A DNA stretch of 64,000 nucleotides from positions 79,344,449 to 79,408,448 of the forward strand of contig CM072810.1 of the NCBI GenBank assembly GCA_037013495.1, given 5' to 3'. The stretch is from Hippophae tibetana. Taxonomy: Eukaryota > Streptophyta > Magnoliopsida > Rosales > Elaeagnaceae. Numbering within the stretch: position 1 is the stretch's first letter; each line of letters opens with the position of its first letter. A model generated the notes under the pieces. That model was not told the origin of the DNA. It saw only the letters and a list, made by a program, of their open reading frames with translations, and made no database searches. A program made the position numbers and the translations under genes. This document shows, piece after piece, positions 26,101 through 40,544 of the stretch.

Positions 26101-29100
26101 TATTAATATTGTGTGAGTCTATATAATTTGTGTTTTGATATATTGTAATTCTTGTGTCTATAACCGAGTAAACAATTATCGTAGTTAATAGTTGGAACTC
26201 ATATTTATCAAACTTTTTGTTGTTTTTGAAAATTTGAGAAGTAGTCCCTTCTTTTTCTCTTCGCTTATATTTTTTAAAGAATAGAGATTGATTGAATAAA
26301 TTAATAAATAACCCTTGGTCGGAACCAATATCTACTTTATAGCTCTTTTGAATAAAAGCGAAAGGAAGTAAAATGGATATGTTGCAATAAAACGTTTCAA
26401 CCCTATTTAAGTGACGTAAACGATGGAATTTGTGTACAAAAATGAGTTTCCAAAGCTAGGAAAATTAATATTGTGTAAATCTATACGATATTTAATTTGA
26501 TATATTATAATAGTCGTTTCAATACACGAGTACAAGGTTATCGTAGCGAATACTTGTGACACATATTTATTAATGTTTTTATTGTTTTTGAAAATGTGAA
26601 TAGTATCCATTTTATTTTTTACTCTCTTATATTTTTTAAAGAATATATATTGAATGAAAACAATAATAAATAACCCTTGGTTGGCACCAATATCTTCATT
26701 ATAGCTCTTTTGAATAAAATCGAAGGGAAGTAAAACGGAAATGGTGTGACAAAAACATTAAAACCTTGCTAAGTGATGTAAACGATGCCATTTGTGTTCA
26801 AAAATGAAGTTCCAAATCAAGGAATATTAATATTGTGTGAGTCTATATAATTTGTGTTTTGATATATTGTAATTCTTGTGTCTATAACCGAGTAAACAAT
26901 TATCGTAGTTAATAGTTGGAACTCATATTTATCAAACTTTTTGTTGTTTTTGAAAATTTGAGAAGTAGTCCCTTCTTTTTCTCTTCGCTTATATTTTTTA
27001 AAGAATAGAGATTGATTGAATAAATTAATAAATAACCCTTGGTCGGAACCAATATCTACTTTATAGCTCTTTTGAATAAAAGCGAAAGGAAGTAAAACGG
27101 AAATGTTGCAACAAAAGGTTTAAACCCTATTTAAGTGACGAAAACGATGGAATTTGTGTACAAAAATGAGTTTCCAAAGCAAGGAAAATTAATATTGTGT
27201 GAATCTATAAGATCTTCAATTTGATATATTATAATAGTCGTTTCAATACACGAGTACAAGATTATCGTAGTGAATATTCGCGACACATATTTATTAATTT
27301 TTTTATTGTTTTTGAAAATGTGAATAGTATCCATTTTATTTTTCTTTCTCTTATATTTTTTAAAGAATATAGATTGAATGAAAACAATAATAAATAACAA
27401 TTGGTGGGCACCAATATCTTCATTACAGCTCTTTTGAATAAAATCGAAGGTAAGTAAAACGGAAATGGTGTGACAAAAACATTAAAACCTTGCTAAGTGA
27501 TGTAAATGATGCCATTTGTGTTCAAAAATGAAGTTCCAAATCAAGGAATATTAATATTGTGTGAGTCTATACAATATGTGTTTTGATATATTGTAATTCT
27601 TGTGTCTATAACCGAGTAAACAATTATCGTAGTTAATAGTTGGAACTCATATTTATCAAACTTTTTGTTGTTTTTGAAAATTTGAGCAGTAGTCCCTTCT
27701 TTTTCTCTTCGCGTATATTTTTTAAAGAATAGAGATTGATTGAATAAATTAATAAATAACCCTTGGTCGGAACCAATATCTACTTTATAGCTCTTTTGAT
27801 AAAAAGCGAAAGGAAGTAAAATGGATATGTTGCAATAAAACGTTTCAACCCTATTTAAGTGACGTAAACGATGGAATTTGTGTACAAAAATGAGTTTCCA
27901 AAGCAAGGAAAATTAATATTGTGTGAATCTATAAGATCTTCAATTTGATATATTATAATAGTCGTTTCAATACACGAGTACAAGGTTATCGTAGCGAATA
28001 CTTGCGACACATATTTATTAATGTTTTTATTGTTTTTGAAAATGTGAATAGTATCCATTTTATTTTTTACTCTCTTATATTTTTTAAAGAATATATATTG
28101 AATGAAAACAATAATAAATAACAATTGGTGGGCACCAATATCTTCATTACAGCTCTTTTGAATAAAATCGAAGGTAAGTAAAACGGAAATGGTGTGACAA
28201 AAACATTAAAACCTTGCTAAGTGATGTAAATGATGCCATTTGTGTTCAAAAATGAAGTTCCAAATCAAGGAATATTAATATTGTGTGAGTCTATACAATA
28301 TGTGTTTTGATATATTGTAATTCTTGTGTCTATAACCGAGTAAACAATTATTGTAGTTAATAGTTGGAACTCATATTTATCAAACTTTTTGTTGTTTTTG
28401 AAAATTTGAGCAGTAGTCCCTTCTTTTTCTCTTCGCGTATATTTTTTAAAGAATAGAGATTGATTGAATAAATTAATAAATAACCCTTGGTCGGAACCAA
28501 TATCTACTTTATAGCTCTTTTGAATAAAAGCGAAAGGAAGTAAAATGGATATGTTGCAATAAAAGGTTTAAACCCTATTTAAGTGACGAAAACGATGGAA
28601 TTTGTGTACAAAAATGAGTTTCCAAAGCAAGGAAAATTAATATTGTGTAAATCTATACGATATTTAATTTGATATATTATAATAGTCGTTTCAATACACG
28701 AGTACAAGATTATCGTAGTGAATACTTGTGACACATATTTATTAATGTTTTTATTGTTTTTGAAAATGTGAATAGTATCCATTTTATTTTTCTTTCTCTT
28801 ATATTTTTTAAAGAATATATATTGAATGAAAACAATAATAAATAACCCTTGGTTGGCACCAATATCTTCATTATAGCTCTTTTGAATAAAATCGAAGGGA
28901 AGTAAAACGGAAATGGTGTGACAAAAACATTAAAACCTTGCTAAGTGATGTAAATGATGCCATTTGTGTTCAAAAATGAAGTTCCAAATCAAGGAATATT
29001 AATATTGTGTGAGTCTATACAATATGTGTTTTGATATATTGTAATTCTTGTGTCTATAACCGAGTAAACAATTATTGTAGTTAATAGTTGGAACTCATAT

Positions 29101-30408
29101 TTATCAAACTTTTTGTTGTTTTTGAAAATTTGAGCAGTAGTCCCTTCTTTTTCTCTTCGCGTATATTTTTTAAAGAATAGAGATTGATTGAATAAATTAA
29201 TAAATAACCCTTGGTCGGAACCAATATCTACTTTATAGCTCTTTTGAATAAAAGCGAAAGGAAGTAAAATGGATATGTTGCAATAAAAGGTTTAAACCCT
29301 ATTTAAGTGACGAAAACGATGGAATTTGTGTACAAAAATGAGTTTCCAAAGCAAGGAAAATTAATATTGTGTGAATCTATAAGATCTTCAATTTGATATA
29401 TTATAATAGTCGTTTCAATACACGAGTACAAGATTATCGTAGTGAATATTCGCGACACATATTTATTAATTTTTTTATTGTTTTTGAAAATGTGAATAGT
29501 ATCCATTTTATTTTTCTTTCTCTTATATTTTTTAAAGAATATAGATTGAATGAAAACAATAATAAATAACAATTGGTGGGCACCAATATCTTCATTACAG
29601 CTCTTTTGAATAAAATCGAAGGTAAGTAAAACGGAAATGGTGTGACAAAAACATTAAAACCTTGCTAAGTGATGTAAATGATGCCATTTGTGTTCAAAAA
29701 TGAAGTTCCAAATCAAGGAATATTAATATTGTGTGAGTCTATACAATATGTGTTTTGATATATTGTAATTCTTGTGTCTATAACCGAGTAAACAATTATC
29801 GTAGTTAATAGTTGGAACTCATATTTATCAAACTTTTTGTTGTTTTTGAAAATTTGAGCAGTAGTCCCTTCTTTTTCTCTTCGCGTATATTTTTTAAAGA
29901 ATAGAGATTGATTGAATAAATTAATAAATAACCCTTGGTCGGAACCAATATCTACTTTATAGCTCTTTTGATAAAAAGCGAAAGGAAGTAAAATGGATAT
30001 GTTGCAATAAAACGTTTCAACCCTATTTAAGTGACGTAAACGATGGAATTTGTGTACAAAAATGAGTTTCCAAAGCAAGGAAAATTAATATTGTGTGAAT
30101 CTATAAGATCTTCAATTTGATATATTATAATAGTCGTTTCAATACACGAGTACAAGGTTATCGTAGCGAATACTTGCGACACATATTTATTAATGTTTTT
30201 ATTGTTTTTGAAAATGTGAATAGTATCCATTTTATTTTTTACTCTCTTATATTTTTTAAAGAATATATATTGAATGAAAACAATAATAAATAACCCTTGG
30301 TTGGCACCAATATCTTCATTATAGCTCTTTTGAATAAAATCGAAGGGAAGTAAAACGGAAATGGTGTGACAAAAACATTAAAACCTTGCTAAGTGATGTA
30401 AACGATGC
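23169..30408 (+). repeat. Block IV: mosaic of the X-Z-Y and W-V-U families
   Basis: Dimers in order are V (23169), a U/Z hybrid (23893), Y (24617), X (25341), Z (26065), V (26789), U (27513), X (28237), V (28961) and a U dimer with a Z-like tail (29685). The V-type B half is joined here to three different A halves: Y-like with a TACAATATG site at 23169, Y-like at 26789 and X-like at 28961. This indicates repeated exchange near the A/B boundary. Confidence 0.8.
24189..24284. other. Switch point from U-type A half to Z-type B half
   Basis: The A half carries the U marker GATAAAAAGCG (ending near 24188). The B half has the Z base T at 24285 (GCTAGG) and all later Z markers. U and Z are identical between these points, so the exchange lies within this interval. 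It connects the W-V-U family back to the X-Z-Y family. Confidence 0.75.
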
Positions 30409-32580
30409 CATTTGTGTTCAAAAATGAAGTTCCAAATCAAGGAATATTAATATTGTGTGAGTCTATATAATTTGTGTTTTGATATATTGTAATTCTTGTG
30501 TCTATAACCGAGTAAACAATTATCGTAGTTAATAGTTGGAACTCATATTTATCAAACTTTTTGTTGTTTTTGAAAATTTGAGAAGTAGTCCCTTCTTTTT
30601 CTCTTCGCGTATATTTTTTAAAGAATAGAGATTGATTGAATAAATTAATAAATAACCCTTGGTCGGAACCAATATCTACTTTATAGCTCTTTTGAATAAA
30701 AGCGAAAGGAAGTAAAACGGAAATGTTGCAACAAAAGGTTTAAACCCTATTTAAGTGACGAAAACGATGGAATTTGTGTACAAAAATGAGTTTCCAAAGC
30801 AAGGAAAATTAATATTGTGTGAATCTATAAGATCTTTAATTTGATATATTATAATAGTCGTTTCAATACACGAGTACAAGATTATCGTAGTGAATACTCG
30901 CGACACATATTTATTAATTTTTTTATTGTTTTTGAAAATGTGAATAGTATCCATTTTATTTTTCTTTCTCTTATATTTTTTAAAGAATATAGATTGAATG
31001 AAAACAATAATAAATAACAATTGGTGGGCACCAATATCTTCATTACAGCTCTTTTGAATAAAAAAGAAGGTAAGTAAAACGGAAATGGTGTGACAAAAAC
31101 ATTAAAACCTTGCTAAGTGATGTAAATGATGCCATTTGTGTTCAAAAATGAAGTTCCAAATCAAGGAATATTAATATTGTGTGAGTCTATACAATATGTG
31201 TTTTGATATATTGTAATTCTTGTGTCTATAACCGAGTAAACAATTATCGTAGTTAATAGTTGGAACTCATATTTATCAAACTTTTTGTTGTTTTTGAAAA
31301 TTTGAGCAGTAGTCCCTTCTTTTTCTCTTCGCGTATATTTTTTAAAGAATAGAGATTGATTGAATAAATTAATAAATAACCCTTGGTCGGAACCAATATC
31401 TACTTTATAGCTCTTTTGAATAAAAGCGAAAGGAAGTAAAACGGATATGTTGCAATAAAACGTTTCAACCCTATTTAAGTGACGTAAACGATGGAATTTG
31501 TGTACAAAAATGAGTTTCCAAAGCTAGGAAAATTAATATTGTGTAAATCTATACGATCTTTAATTTGATATATTATAATAGTCGTTTCAATACACGAGTA
31601 CAAGGTTATCGTAGCGAATACTTGCGACACATATTTATTAATGTTTTTATTGTTTTTGAAAATGTGAATAGTATCCATTTTATTTTTTACTCTCTTATAT
31701 TTTTTAAAGAATATATATTGAATGAAAACAATAATAAATAACCCTTGGTTGGCACCAATATCTTCATTATAGCTCTTTTGAATAAAATCGAAGGGAAGTA
31801 AAACGGAAATGGTGTGACAAAAACATTAAAACCTTGCTAAGTGATGTAAACGATGCCATTTGTGTTCAAAAATGAAGTTCCAAATCAAGGAATATTAATA
31901 TTGTGTGAGTCTATATAATTTGTGTTTTGATATATTGTAATTCTTGTGTCTATAACCGAGTAAACAATTATCGTAGTTAATAGTTGGAACTCATATTTAT
32001 CAAACTTTTTGTTGTTTTTGAAAATTTGAGAAGTAGTCCCTTCTTTTTCTCTTCGCTTATATTTTTTAAAGAATAGAGATTCATTGAATAAATTAATAAA
32101 TAACCCTTGGTCGGAACCAATATCTACTTTATAGCTCTTTTGAATAAAAGCGAAAGGAAGTAAAACGGAAATGTTGCAATAAAAGGTTTAAACCCTATTT
32201 AAGTGACGAAAACGATGGAATTTGTGTACAAAAATGAGTTTCCAAAGGTAGGAAAATTAATATTGTGTAAATCTATACGATCTTTAATTTGATATATTAT
32301 AATAGTCGTTTCAATACACGAGTACAAGGTTATCGTAGCGAATACTCGCGACACATATTTATTAATGTTTTTATTGTTTTTGAAAATGTGAATAGTATCC
32401 ATTTTATTTTTTACTCTCTTATATTTTTTAAAGAATATATATTGAATGAAAACAATAATAAATAACAATTGGTGGGCACCAATATCTTCATTACAGCTCT
32501 TTTGAATAAAATCGAAGGTAAGTAAAACGGAAATGGTGTGACAAAAACATTAAAACCTTGCTAAGTGATGTAAATGATGC
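30409..32580 (+). repeat. Block V HOR, copy 1
   Basis: Dimers start at 30409, 31133 and 31857. The third dimer has a private AAAGGTAGG (near 32247) and ends with the Y-like dyad tail, unlike its partner in copy 2, so a switch occurred in its B half between about 32350 and 32465. Confidence 0.8.
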
Positions 32581-34752
32581 CATTTGTGTTCAAAAATGAA
32601 GTTCCAAATCAAGGAATATTAATATTGTGTGAGTCTATACAATATGTGTTTTGATATATTGTAATTCTTGTGTCTATAACCGAGTAAACAATTATCGTAG
32701 TTAATAGTTGGAACTCATATTTATCAAACTTTTTGTTGTTTTTGAAAATTTGAGAAGTAGTCCCTTCTTTTTCTCTTCGCGTATATTTTTTAAAGAATAG
32801 AGATTGATTGAATAAATTAATAAATAACCCTTGGTCGGAACCAATATCTACTTTATAGCTCTTTTGAATAAAAGCGAAAGGAAGTAAAACGGAAATGTTG
32901 CAACAAAAGGTTTAAACCCTATTTAAGTGACGAAAACGATGGAATTTGTGTACAAAAATGAGTTTCCAAAGCAAGGAAAATTAATATTGTGTGAATCTAT
33001 AAGATCTTTAATTTGATATATTATAATAGTCGTTTCAATACACGAGTACAAGATTATCGTAGTGAATACTCGCGACACATATTTATTAATTTTTTTATTG
33101 TTTTTGAAAATGTGAATAGTATCCATTTTATTTTTCTTTCTCTTATATTTTTTAAAGAATATAGATTGAATGAAAACAATAATAAATAACAATTGGTGGG
33201 CACCAATATCTTCATTACAGCTCTTTTGAATAAAAAAGAAGGTAAGTAAAACGGAAATGGTGTGACAAAAACATTAAAACCTTGCTAAGTGATGTAAATG
33301 ATGCCATTTGTGTTCAAAAATGAAGTTCCAAATCAAGGAATATTAATATTGTGTGAGTCTATACAATATGTGTTTTGATATATTGTAATTCTTGTGTCTA
33401 TAACCGAGTAAACAATTATCGTAGTTAATAGTTGGAACTCATATTTATCAAACTTTTTGTTGTTTTTGAAAATTTGAGCAGTAGTCCCTTCTTTTTCTCT
33501 TCGCGTATATTTTTTAAAGAATAGAGATTGATTGAATAAATTAATAAATAACCCTTGGTCGGAACCAATATCTACTTTATAGCTCTTTTGAATAAAAGCG
33601 AAAGGAAGTAAAATGGATATGTTGCAATAAAACGTTTCAACCCTATTTAAGTGACGTAAACGATGGAATTTGTGTACAAAAATGAGTTTCCAAAGCTAGG
33701 AAAATTAATATTGTGTAAATCTATACGATCTTTAATTTGATATATTATAATAGTCGTTTCAATACACGAGTACAAGGTTATCGTAGCGAATACTTGCGAC
33801 ACATATTTATTAATGTTTTTATTGTTTTTGAAAATGTGAATAGTATCCATTTTATTTTTTACTCTCTTATATTTTTTAAAGAATATATATTGAATGAAAA
33901 CAATAATAAATAACCCTTGGTTGGCACCAATATCTTCATTATAGCTCTTTTGAATAAAATCGAAGGGAAGTAAAACGGAAATGGTGTGACAAAAACATTA
34001 AAACCTTGCTAAGTGATGTAAACGATGCCATTTGTGTTCAAAAATGAAGTTCCAAATCAAGGAATATTAATATTGTGTGAGTCTATATAATTTGTGTTTT
34101 GATATATTGTAATTCTTGTGTCTATAACCGAGTAAACAATTATCGTAGTTAATAGTTGGAACTCATATTTATCAAACTTTTTGTTGTTTTTGAAAATTTG
34201 AGAAGTAGTCCCTTCTTTTTCTCTTCGCTTATATTTTTTAAAGAATAGAGATTCATTGAATAAATTAATAAATAACCCTTGGTCGGAACCAATATCTACT
34301 TTATAGCTCTTTTGAATAAAAGCGAAAGGAAGTAAAACGGAAATGTTGCAATAAAAGGTTTAAACCCTATTTAAGTGACGAAAACGATGGAATTTGTGTA
34401 CAAAAATGAGTTTCCAAAGCTAGGAAAATTAATATTGTGTAAATCTATACGATCTTTAATTTGATATATTATAATAGTCGTTTCAATACACGAGTACAAG
34501 GTTATCGTAGCGAATACTCGCGACACATATTTATTAATGTTTTTATTGTTTTTGAAAATGTGAATAGTATCCATTTTATTTTTTACTCTCTTATATTTTT
34601 TAAAGAATATATATTGAATGAAAACAATAATAAATAACCCTTGGTTGGCACCAATATCTTCATTATAGCTCTTTTGAATAAAATCGAAGGGAAGTAAAAC
34701 GGAAATGGAGTGACAAAAACATTAAAACCTTGCTAAGTGATGTAAACGATGC
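32581..34752 (+). repeat. Block V HOR, copy 2
   Basis: Dimers start at 32581, 33305 and 34029. The third dimer ends with the CCCTTGGTTGG form of the dyad, whereas copy 1 has CAATTGGTGGG. A private GGAGTGAC occurs near 34708. Confidence 0.8.
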
Positions 34753-36562
34753 CATTTGTGTTCAAAAATGAAGTTCCAAATCAAGGAATATTAATATTGT
34801 GTGAGTCTATACAATATGTGTTTTGATATATTGTAATTCTTGTGTCTATAACCGAGTAAACAATTATCGTAGTTAATAGTTGGAACTCATATTTATCAAA
34901 CTTTTTGTTGTTTTTGAAAATTTGAGAAGTAGTCCCTTCTTTTTCTCTTCGCGTATATTTTTTAAAGAATAGAGATTGATTGAATAAATTAATAAATAAC
35001 CCTTGTTCGGAACCAATATCTACTTTATAGCTCTTTTGAATAAAAGCGAAAGGAAGTAAAACGGAAATGTTGCAACAAAAGGTTTAAACCCTATTTAAGT
35101 GACGAAAACGATGGAATTTGTGTACAAAAATGAGTTTCCAAAGCAAGGAAAATTAATATTGTGTGAATCTATAAGATCTTCAATTTGATATATTATAATA
35201 GTCGTTTCAATACACGAGTACAAGATTATCGTAGTGAATACTCGCGACACATATTTATTAATTTTTTTATTGTTTTTGAAAATGTGAATAGTATCCATTT
35301 TATTTTTTACTCTCTTATATTTTTTAAAGAATATATATTGAATGAAAACAATAATAAATAACCCTTGGTTGGCACCAATATCTTCATTATAGCTCTTTTG
35401 AATAAAATCGAAGGGAAGTAAAACGGAAATGGTGTGACAAAAACATTAAAACCTTGCTAAGTGATGTAAACGATGCCATTTGTGTTCAAAAATGAAGTTC
35501 CAAATCAAGGAATATTAATATTGTGTGAGTCTATATAATTTGTGTTTTGATATATTGTAATTCTTGTGTCTATAACCGAGTAAACAATTATCGTAGTTAA
35601 TAGTTGGAACTCATATTTATCAAACTTTTTGTTGTTTTTGAAAATATGAGAAGTAGTCCCTTCTTTTTCTCTTCGCTTATATTTTTTAAAGAATAGAGAT
35701 TCATTGAATAAATTAATAAATAACCCTTGGTCGGAACCAATATCTACTTTATAGCTCTTTTGAATAAAAGCGAAAGGAAGTAAAACGGAAATGTTGCAAC
35801 AAAAGGTTTAAACCCTATTAAAGTGACGAAAACGATGGAATTTGTGTACAAAAATGAGTTTCCAAAGCAAGGAAAATTAATATTGTGTGAATCTATAAGA
35901 TCTTCAATTTGATATATTATAATAGTCGTTTCAATACACGAGTACAAGATTATCGTAGTGAATACTCGCGACACATATTTATTAATTTTTTTATTGTTTT
36001 TGAAAATGTGAATAGTATCCATTTTATTTTTCTTTCTCTTATATTTTTTAAAGAATATAGATTGAATGAAAACAATAATAAATAACAATTGGTTGGCACC
36101 AATATCTTCATTACAGCTCTTTTGAATAAAATCGAAGGTAAGTAAAACGGAAATGGTGTGACAAAAACATTAAAACCTTGCTAAGTGATGTAAACGATGC
36201 CATTTGTGTTCAAAAATGAAGTACCAAATCAAGGAATATTAATATTTTGTGAGTCTATATAATTTGTGTTTTGATATATTGTAATTCTTGTGTATATAAC
36301 CGAGTAAACAATTATCGTAGTTAATAGTTGGAACTCATATTTATCAAACTTTTTGTTGTTTTTGAAAATTTGAGCAGTAGTCCCTTCTTTTTCTCTTCGG
36401 TTATATTTTTTAAAGAATAGAGATTGATTGAATAAATTAATAAATAACCCTTGGTCGGAACCAATATCTACTTTATAGCTCTTTTGTATAAAAGCGAAAG
36501 GAAGTAAAACGGAAATGTTGCAACAAAAGGTTTAAACCCTATTTAAGGGACGAAAACGATGG

Positions 36563-36924
36563 AATTTGTGTACAAAAATGAGTTTCCAAAGCAAGGAAAA
36601 TTATTATTGTGTGAATCTGTACGATCTTCAATTTGATATATTATAATAGTCGTTTCAATACACGAGTACAAGATTATCGTTGTGAATTCTTGCGACACAT
36701 ATTTATTAATTTGTTTTTTGCTTTTGAAAATGTGATTAGTATCCATTTTATTTTTTACTCTCTTATATTTTTTAAAGAATATAGATTGAATGAAAACAAT
36801 AATAAATAACAATTGGTGGGCACCAATATCTTCATTACAGCTCTTTTGAATAAAATCGAAGGTAAGTAAAACGGAAATGGTGTGACAAAAACATTAAAAC
36901 CTTGCTAAGTGATGTAAATGATGC
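36563..36924 (+). repeat. E-type monomer B, copy 1
   Basis: This is the most divergent B variant in the left two thirds of the window. Its markers are ATTATTATTG, CTGTACGATC, ATCGTTGTGAATTCTTG, TTTGTTTTTTGC and TGTGATTAG. The preceding A half ends in TTTAAGGGACG. A GAATTC site lies at 36684-36689. Confidence 0.85.
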
Positions 36925-38010
36925 CATTTGTGTTCAAAAATGAAGTTCCAAATCAAGGAATATTAATATTGTGTGAGTCTATACAATATGTGTTTTGATA
37001 TATTGTAATTCTTGTGTCTATAACCGAGTAAACAATTATCGTAGTTAATAGTTGGAACTCATATTTATCAAACTTTTTGTTGTTTTTGAAAATTTGAGCA
37101 GTAGTCCCTTCTTTTTCTCTTCGCGTATATTTTTTAAAGAATAGAGATTGATTGAATAAATTAATAAATAACCCTTGGTCGGAACCAATATCTACTTTAT
37201 AGCTCTTTTGAATAAAAGCGAAAGGAAGTAAATTGGATATGTTGCAACAAAAGGTTTAAACCCTATTTAAGTGACGTAAACGATGGAATTTGTGTACAAA
37301 AATGAGTTTCCAAAGCTAGGAAAATTAATATTGTGTAAATCTATACGATCTTTAATTTGATATATTATAATAGTCGTTTCAATACACGAGTACAAGGTTA
37401 TCGTAGCGAATACTTGCGACACATATTTATTAATGTTTTTATTGTTTTTGAAAATGTGAATAGTATGTATTTTATTTTTTACTCTCTTATATTTTTTAAA
37501 GAATATATATTGAATGAAAACAATAATAAATAACCCTTGGTTGGCACCAATATCTTCATTATAGCTCTTTTGAATAAAATCGAAGGGAAGTAAAACGGAA
37601 ATGGTGTGACAAAAACATTAAAACCTTGCTAAGTGATGTAAACGATGCCATTTGTGTTCAAAAATGAAGTTCCAAATCAAGGAATATTAATATTGTGCGA
37701 CTCTATACAATTTGTGTTTTGATATATTGTAATTCTTGTGTCTATAACCGAGTAAACAATTATCGTAGTTAATAGTTGGAACTCATATTTATCAAACTTT
37801 TTGTTGTTTTTGAAAATTTGATTAGTAGTCCCTTCTTTTTCTCTTCGCTTATATTTTTTAAAGAATAGAGATTGATTGAATAAATTAATAAATAACCCTT
37901 GGTCGGAACCAATATCTACTTTATAGCTCTTTTGTATAAAAGCGAAAGGAAGTAAAACGGAAATGTTGCAACAAAAGGTTTAAACCCTATTTAAGGGACG
38001 AAAACGATGG

Positions 38011-38372
38011 AATTTGTGTACAAAAATGAGTTTCCAAAGCAAGGAAAATTATTATTGTGTGAATCTGTACGATCTTCAATTTGATATATTATAATAGTCG
38101 TTTCAATACACGAGTACAAGATTATCGTTGTGAATTCTTGCGACACATATTTATTAATTTGTTTTTTGCTTTTGAAAATGTGATTATTATCCATTTTATT
38201 TTTTACTCTCTTATATTTTTTAAAGAATATAGATTGAATGAAAACAATAATAAATAACAATTGGTGGGCACCAATATCTTCATTACAGCTCTTTTGAATA
38301 AAATCGAAGGTAAGTAAAACGGAAATGGTGTGACAAAAACATTAAAACCTTGCTAAGTGATGTAAATGATGC
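38011..38372 (+). repeat. E-type monomer B, copy 2
   Basis: It carries the same marker set as the first E copy, 1,448 bp away, with GAATTC at 38132-38137. A private change gives GTGATTATTATCC (near 38186) rather than GTGATTAGTATCC. Confidence 0.85.
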
Positions 38373-40182
38373 CATTTGTGTTCAAAAATGAAGTTCCAAA
38401 TCAAGGAATATTAATATTGTGAGAGTCTATACAATATGTGTTTTGATATATTGTAATTCTTGTGTCTATAACCGAGTAAACAATTATCGTAGTTAATAGT
38501 TGGAACTCATATTTATCAAACTGTTTGTTGTTTTTGAAAATTTGAGCAGTAGTCCCTTCTTTTTCTCTTCGCGTATATTTTTTAAAGAATAGAGATTGAT
38601 TGAATAAATTAATAAATAACCCTTGGTCGGAACCAATATCTACTTTATAGCTCTTTTGAATAAAAGCGAAAGGAAGTAAAATGGATATGTTGCAATAAAA
38701 CGTTTCAACACTATTTAAGTGATGTAAACGATGGAATTTGTGTACAAAAATAAGTTTCCAAAGCTTGGAAAATTAATATTGTGTAAATCTATACGATCTT
38801 TAATTTGATATATTATAATAGTCGTTTCAATACACGAGTACAAGGTTATCGTAGCGAATACTTGCGACACATATTTATTAATGTTTTTATTGTTTTTGAA
38901 AATGTGAATAGTATCCATTTTATTTATCTTTCTCTTATATTTTTTAAAGAATATAGATTGAATGGAAACAATAATAAATAACAATTGGTGGGCACCAATA
39001 TCTTCATTACAGCTCTTTTGAATAAAATCGAAGGTAAGTAAAACGGAAATGGTGTGACAGAAACATTAAAACCTTGCTAAGTGATGTAAATGATGCCATT
39101 TGTGTTCAAAAATGAAGTACCAAATCAAGGAATATTAATATTTTGTGAGTCTATACAATATGTGTTTTGATATATTGTAATTCTTGTGTATATAACCGAG
39201 TAAACAATTATCGTAGTTAATAGTTGGAACTCATATTTATCAAACTTTTTGTTGTTTTTGAAAATTTGAGCAGTAGTCCCTTCTTTTTCTCTTCGGTTAT
39301 ATTTTTTAAAGAATAGAGATTGATTGAATAAATTAATAAATAACCCTTGGTCGGAACCAATATCTACTTTATAGCTCTTTTGAATAAAAGCGAAAGGAAG
39401 TAAAACATAAATGTTGCAACAAAAGGTTTAAACCCTATTTAAGTGACGAAAACGATGGAATTTGTGTACAAAAATGAGTTTCCAAAGCTAGGAAAATTAA
39501 TATTGTGTAAATCTATACGATCTTTAATTTGATATATTATAATAGTCGTTTCAATACACGAGTACAAGGTTATCGTAGCGAATACTTGCGACACATATTT
39601 ATTAATGTTTTTATTGTTTTTGAAAATGTGAATAGTATCCATTTTATTTTTTACTCTCTTATATTTTTTAAAGAATATATATTGAATGAAAACAATAATA
39701 AATAACCCTTGGTTGGCACCAATATCTTCATTATAGCTCTTTTGAATAAAATCGAAGGGAAGTAAAACGGAAATGGTGTGACAAAAACATTAAAACCTTG
39801 CTAAGTGATGTAAACGATGCCATTTGTGTTCAAAAATGAAGTTCCAAATCAAGGAATATTAATATTGTGTGAGTCTATACAATTTATGTTTTGATATATT
39901 GTAATTCTTGTGTCTATAACCGAGTAAACAACTATCGTAGTTAATAGTTGGAACTCATATTTATCAAACTTTTTGTTGTTTTTGAAAATTTGATTAGTAG
40001 TCCCTTCTTTTTCTCTTCGCTTATATTTTTTAAAGAATAGAGATTGATTGAATAAATTAATAAATAACCCTTGGTCGGAACCAATATCTACTTTATAGCT
40101 CTTTTGATTAAAAGCGAAAGGAAGTAAAACGGAAATGTTGCAACAAAAGGTTTAAACCCTATTTAAGGGACGAAAACGATGG

Positions 40183-40544
40183 AATTTGTGTACAAAAATA
40201 AGTTTCCAAAGCAAGGAAAATTATTATTGTGTGAATCTGTACGATCTTCAATTTGATATATTATAATAGTCGTTTCAATACACGAGTACAAGATTATCGT
40301 TGTGAATTCTTGCGACACATATTTATTAATTTGTTTTTTGCTTTTGAAAATGTGATTAGTATCCATTTTATTTTTTTCTCTCTTATATTTTTTAAAGAAT
40401 ATAGATTGAATGAAAACAATAATAAATAACAATTGGTGGGCACCAATATCTTCATTACAGCTCTTTTGAATAAAATCGAAGGTAAGTAAAACGGAAATTG
40501 TGTGACAAAAACATTAAAACCTTGCTAAGTGATGTAAATGATGC
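40183..40544 (+). repeat. E-type monomer B, copy 3
   Basis: It has all E markers, with GAATTC at 40304-40309. The A half before it has TTTTGATTAAAAGCG instead of the TTTTGTATAAAAGCG seen before E copies 1 and 2, so E dimers of block VII form a subfamily. Confidence 0.85.

Larger units (their letters stand above)
30409..34752 (+). repeat. Block V: third trimer HOR, two copies of 2,172 bp
   Basis: Copy 1 (30409-32580) and copy 2 (32581-34752) share markers at exact 2,172-bp spacing. These include AAAAAAGAAGG in place of AAAATCGAAGG at 31064-31065 and 33236-33237, and GATTCATTGAA in place of GATTGATTGAA near 32082 and 34253. The second dimer of each trimer carries GATCTTTAATT with GCTAGG. Dimer types here are Y-like and Z-like but differ from those of blocks II to IV. 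Confidence 0.83.
34753..39096 (+). repeat. Block VI: transition zone with first E-type dimers
   Basis: Dimers start at 34753, 35477, 36201 (E), 36925, 37649 (E) and 38373. No stable trimer is evident. The dimer at 36925 has a private TAGTATGTATTTT in its B half where others read TAGTATCCATTTT. The junction at about 35819 has CTATTAAAG in place of CTATTTAAG. GATTCATTGAA of block V recurs once near 35700, so the zone shares ancestry with block V. Confidence 0.75.

Noticed and set aside
35744-36088. Longer minus-strand frame of 114 codons
   Set aside because: A private T-to-A near 35820 (CTATTAAAG) removes the usual TAA stop. The added codons are just the translated end of monomer A.
36201-38372. 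E-type dimers as an inserted mobile element
   Set aside because: E copies align to monomer B over its whole length at the normal offset, with no target-site duplication, terminal repeats or length change. They are a divergent satellite variant.
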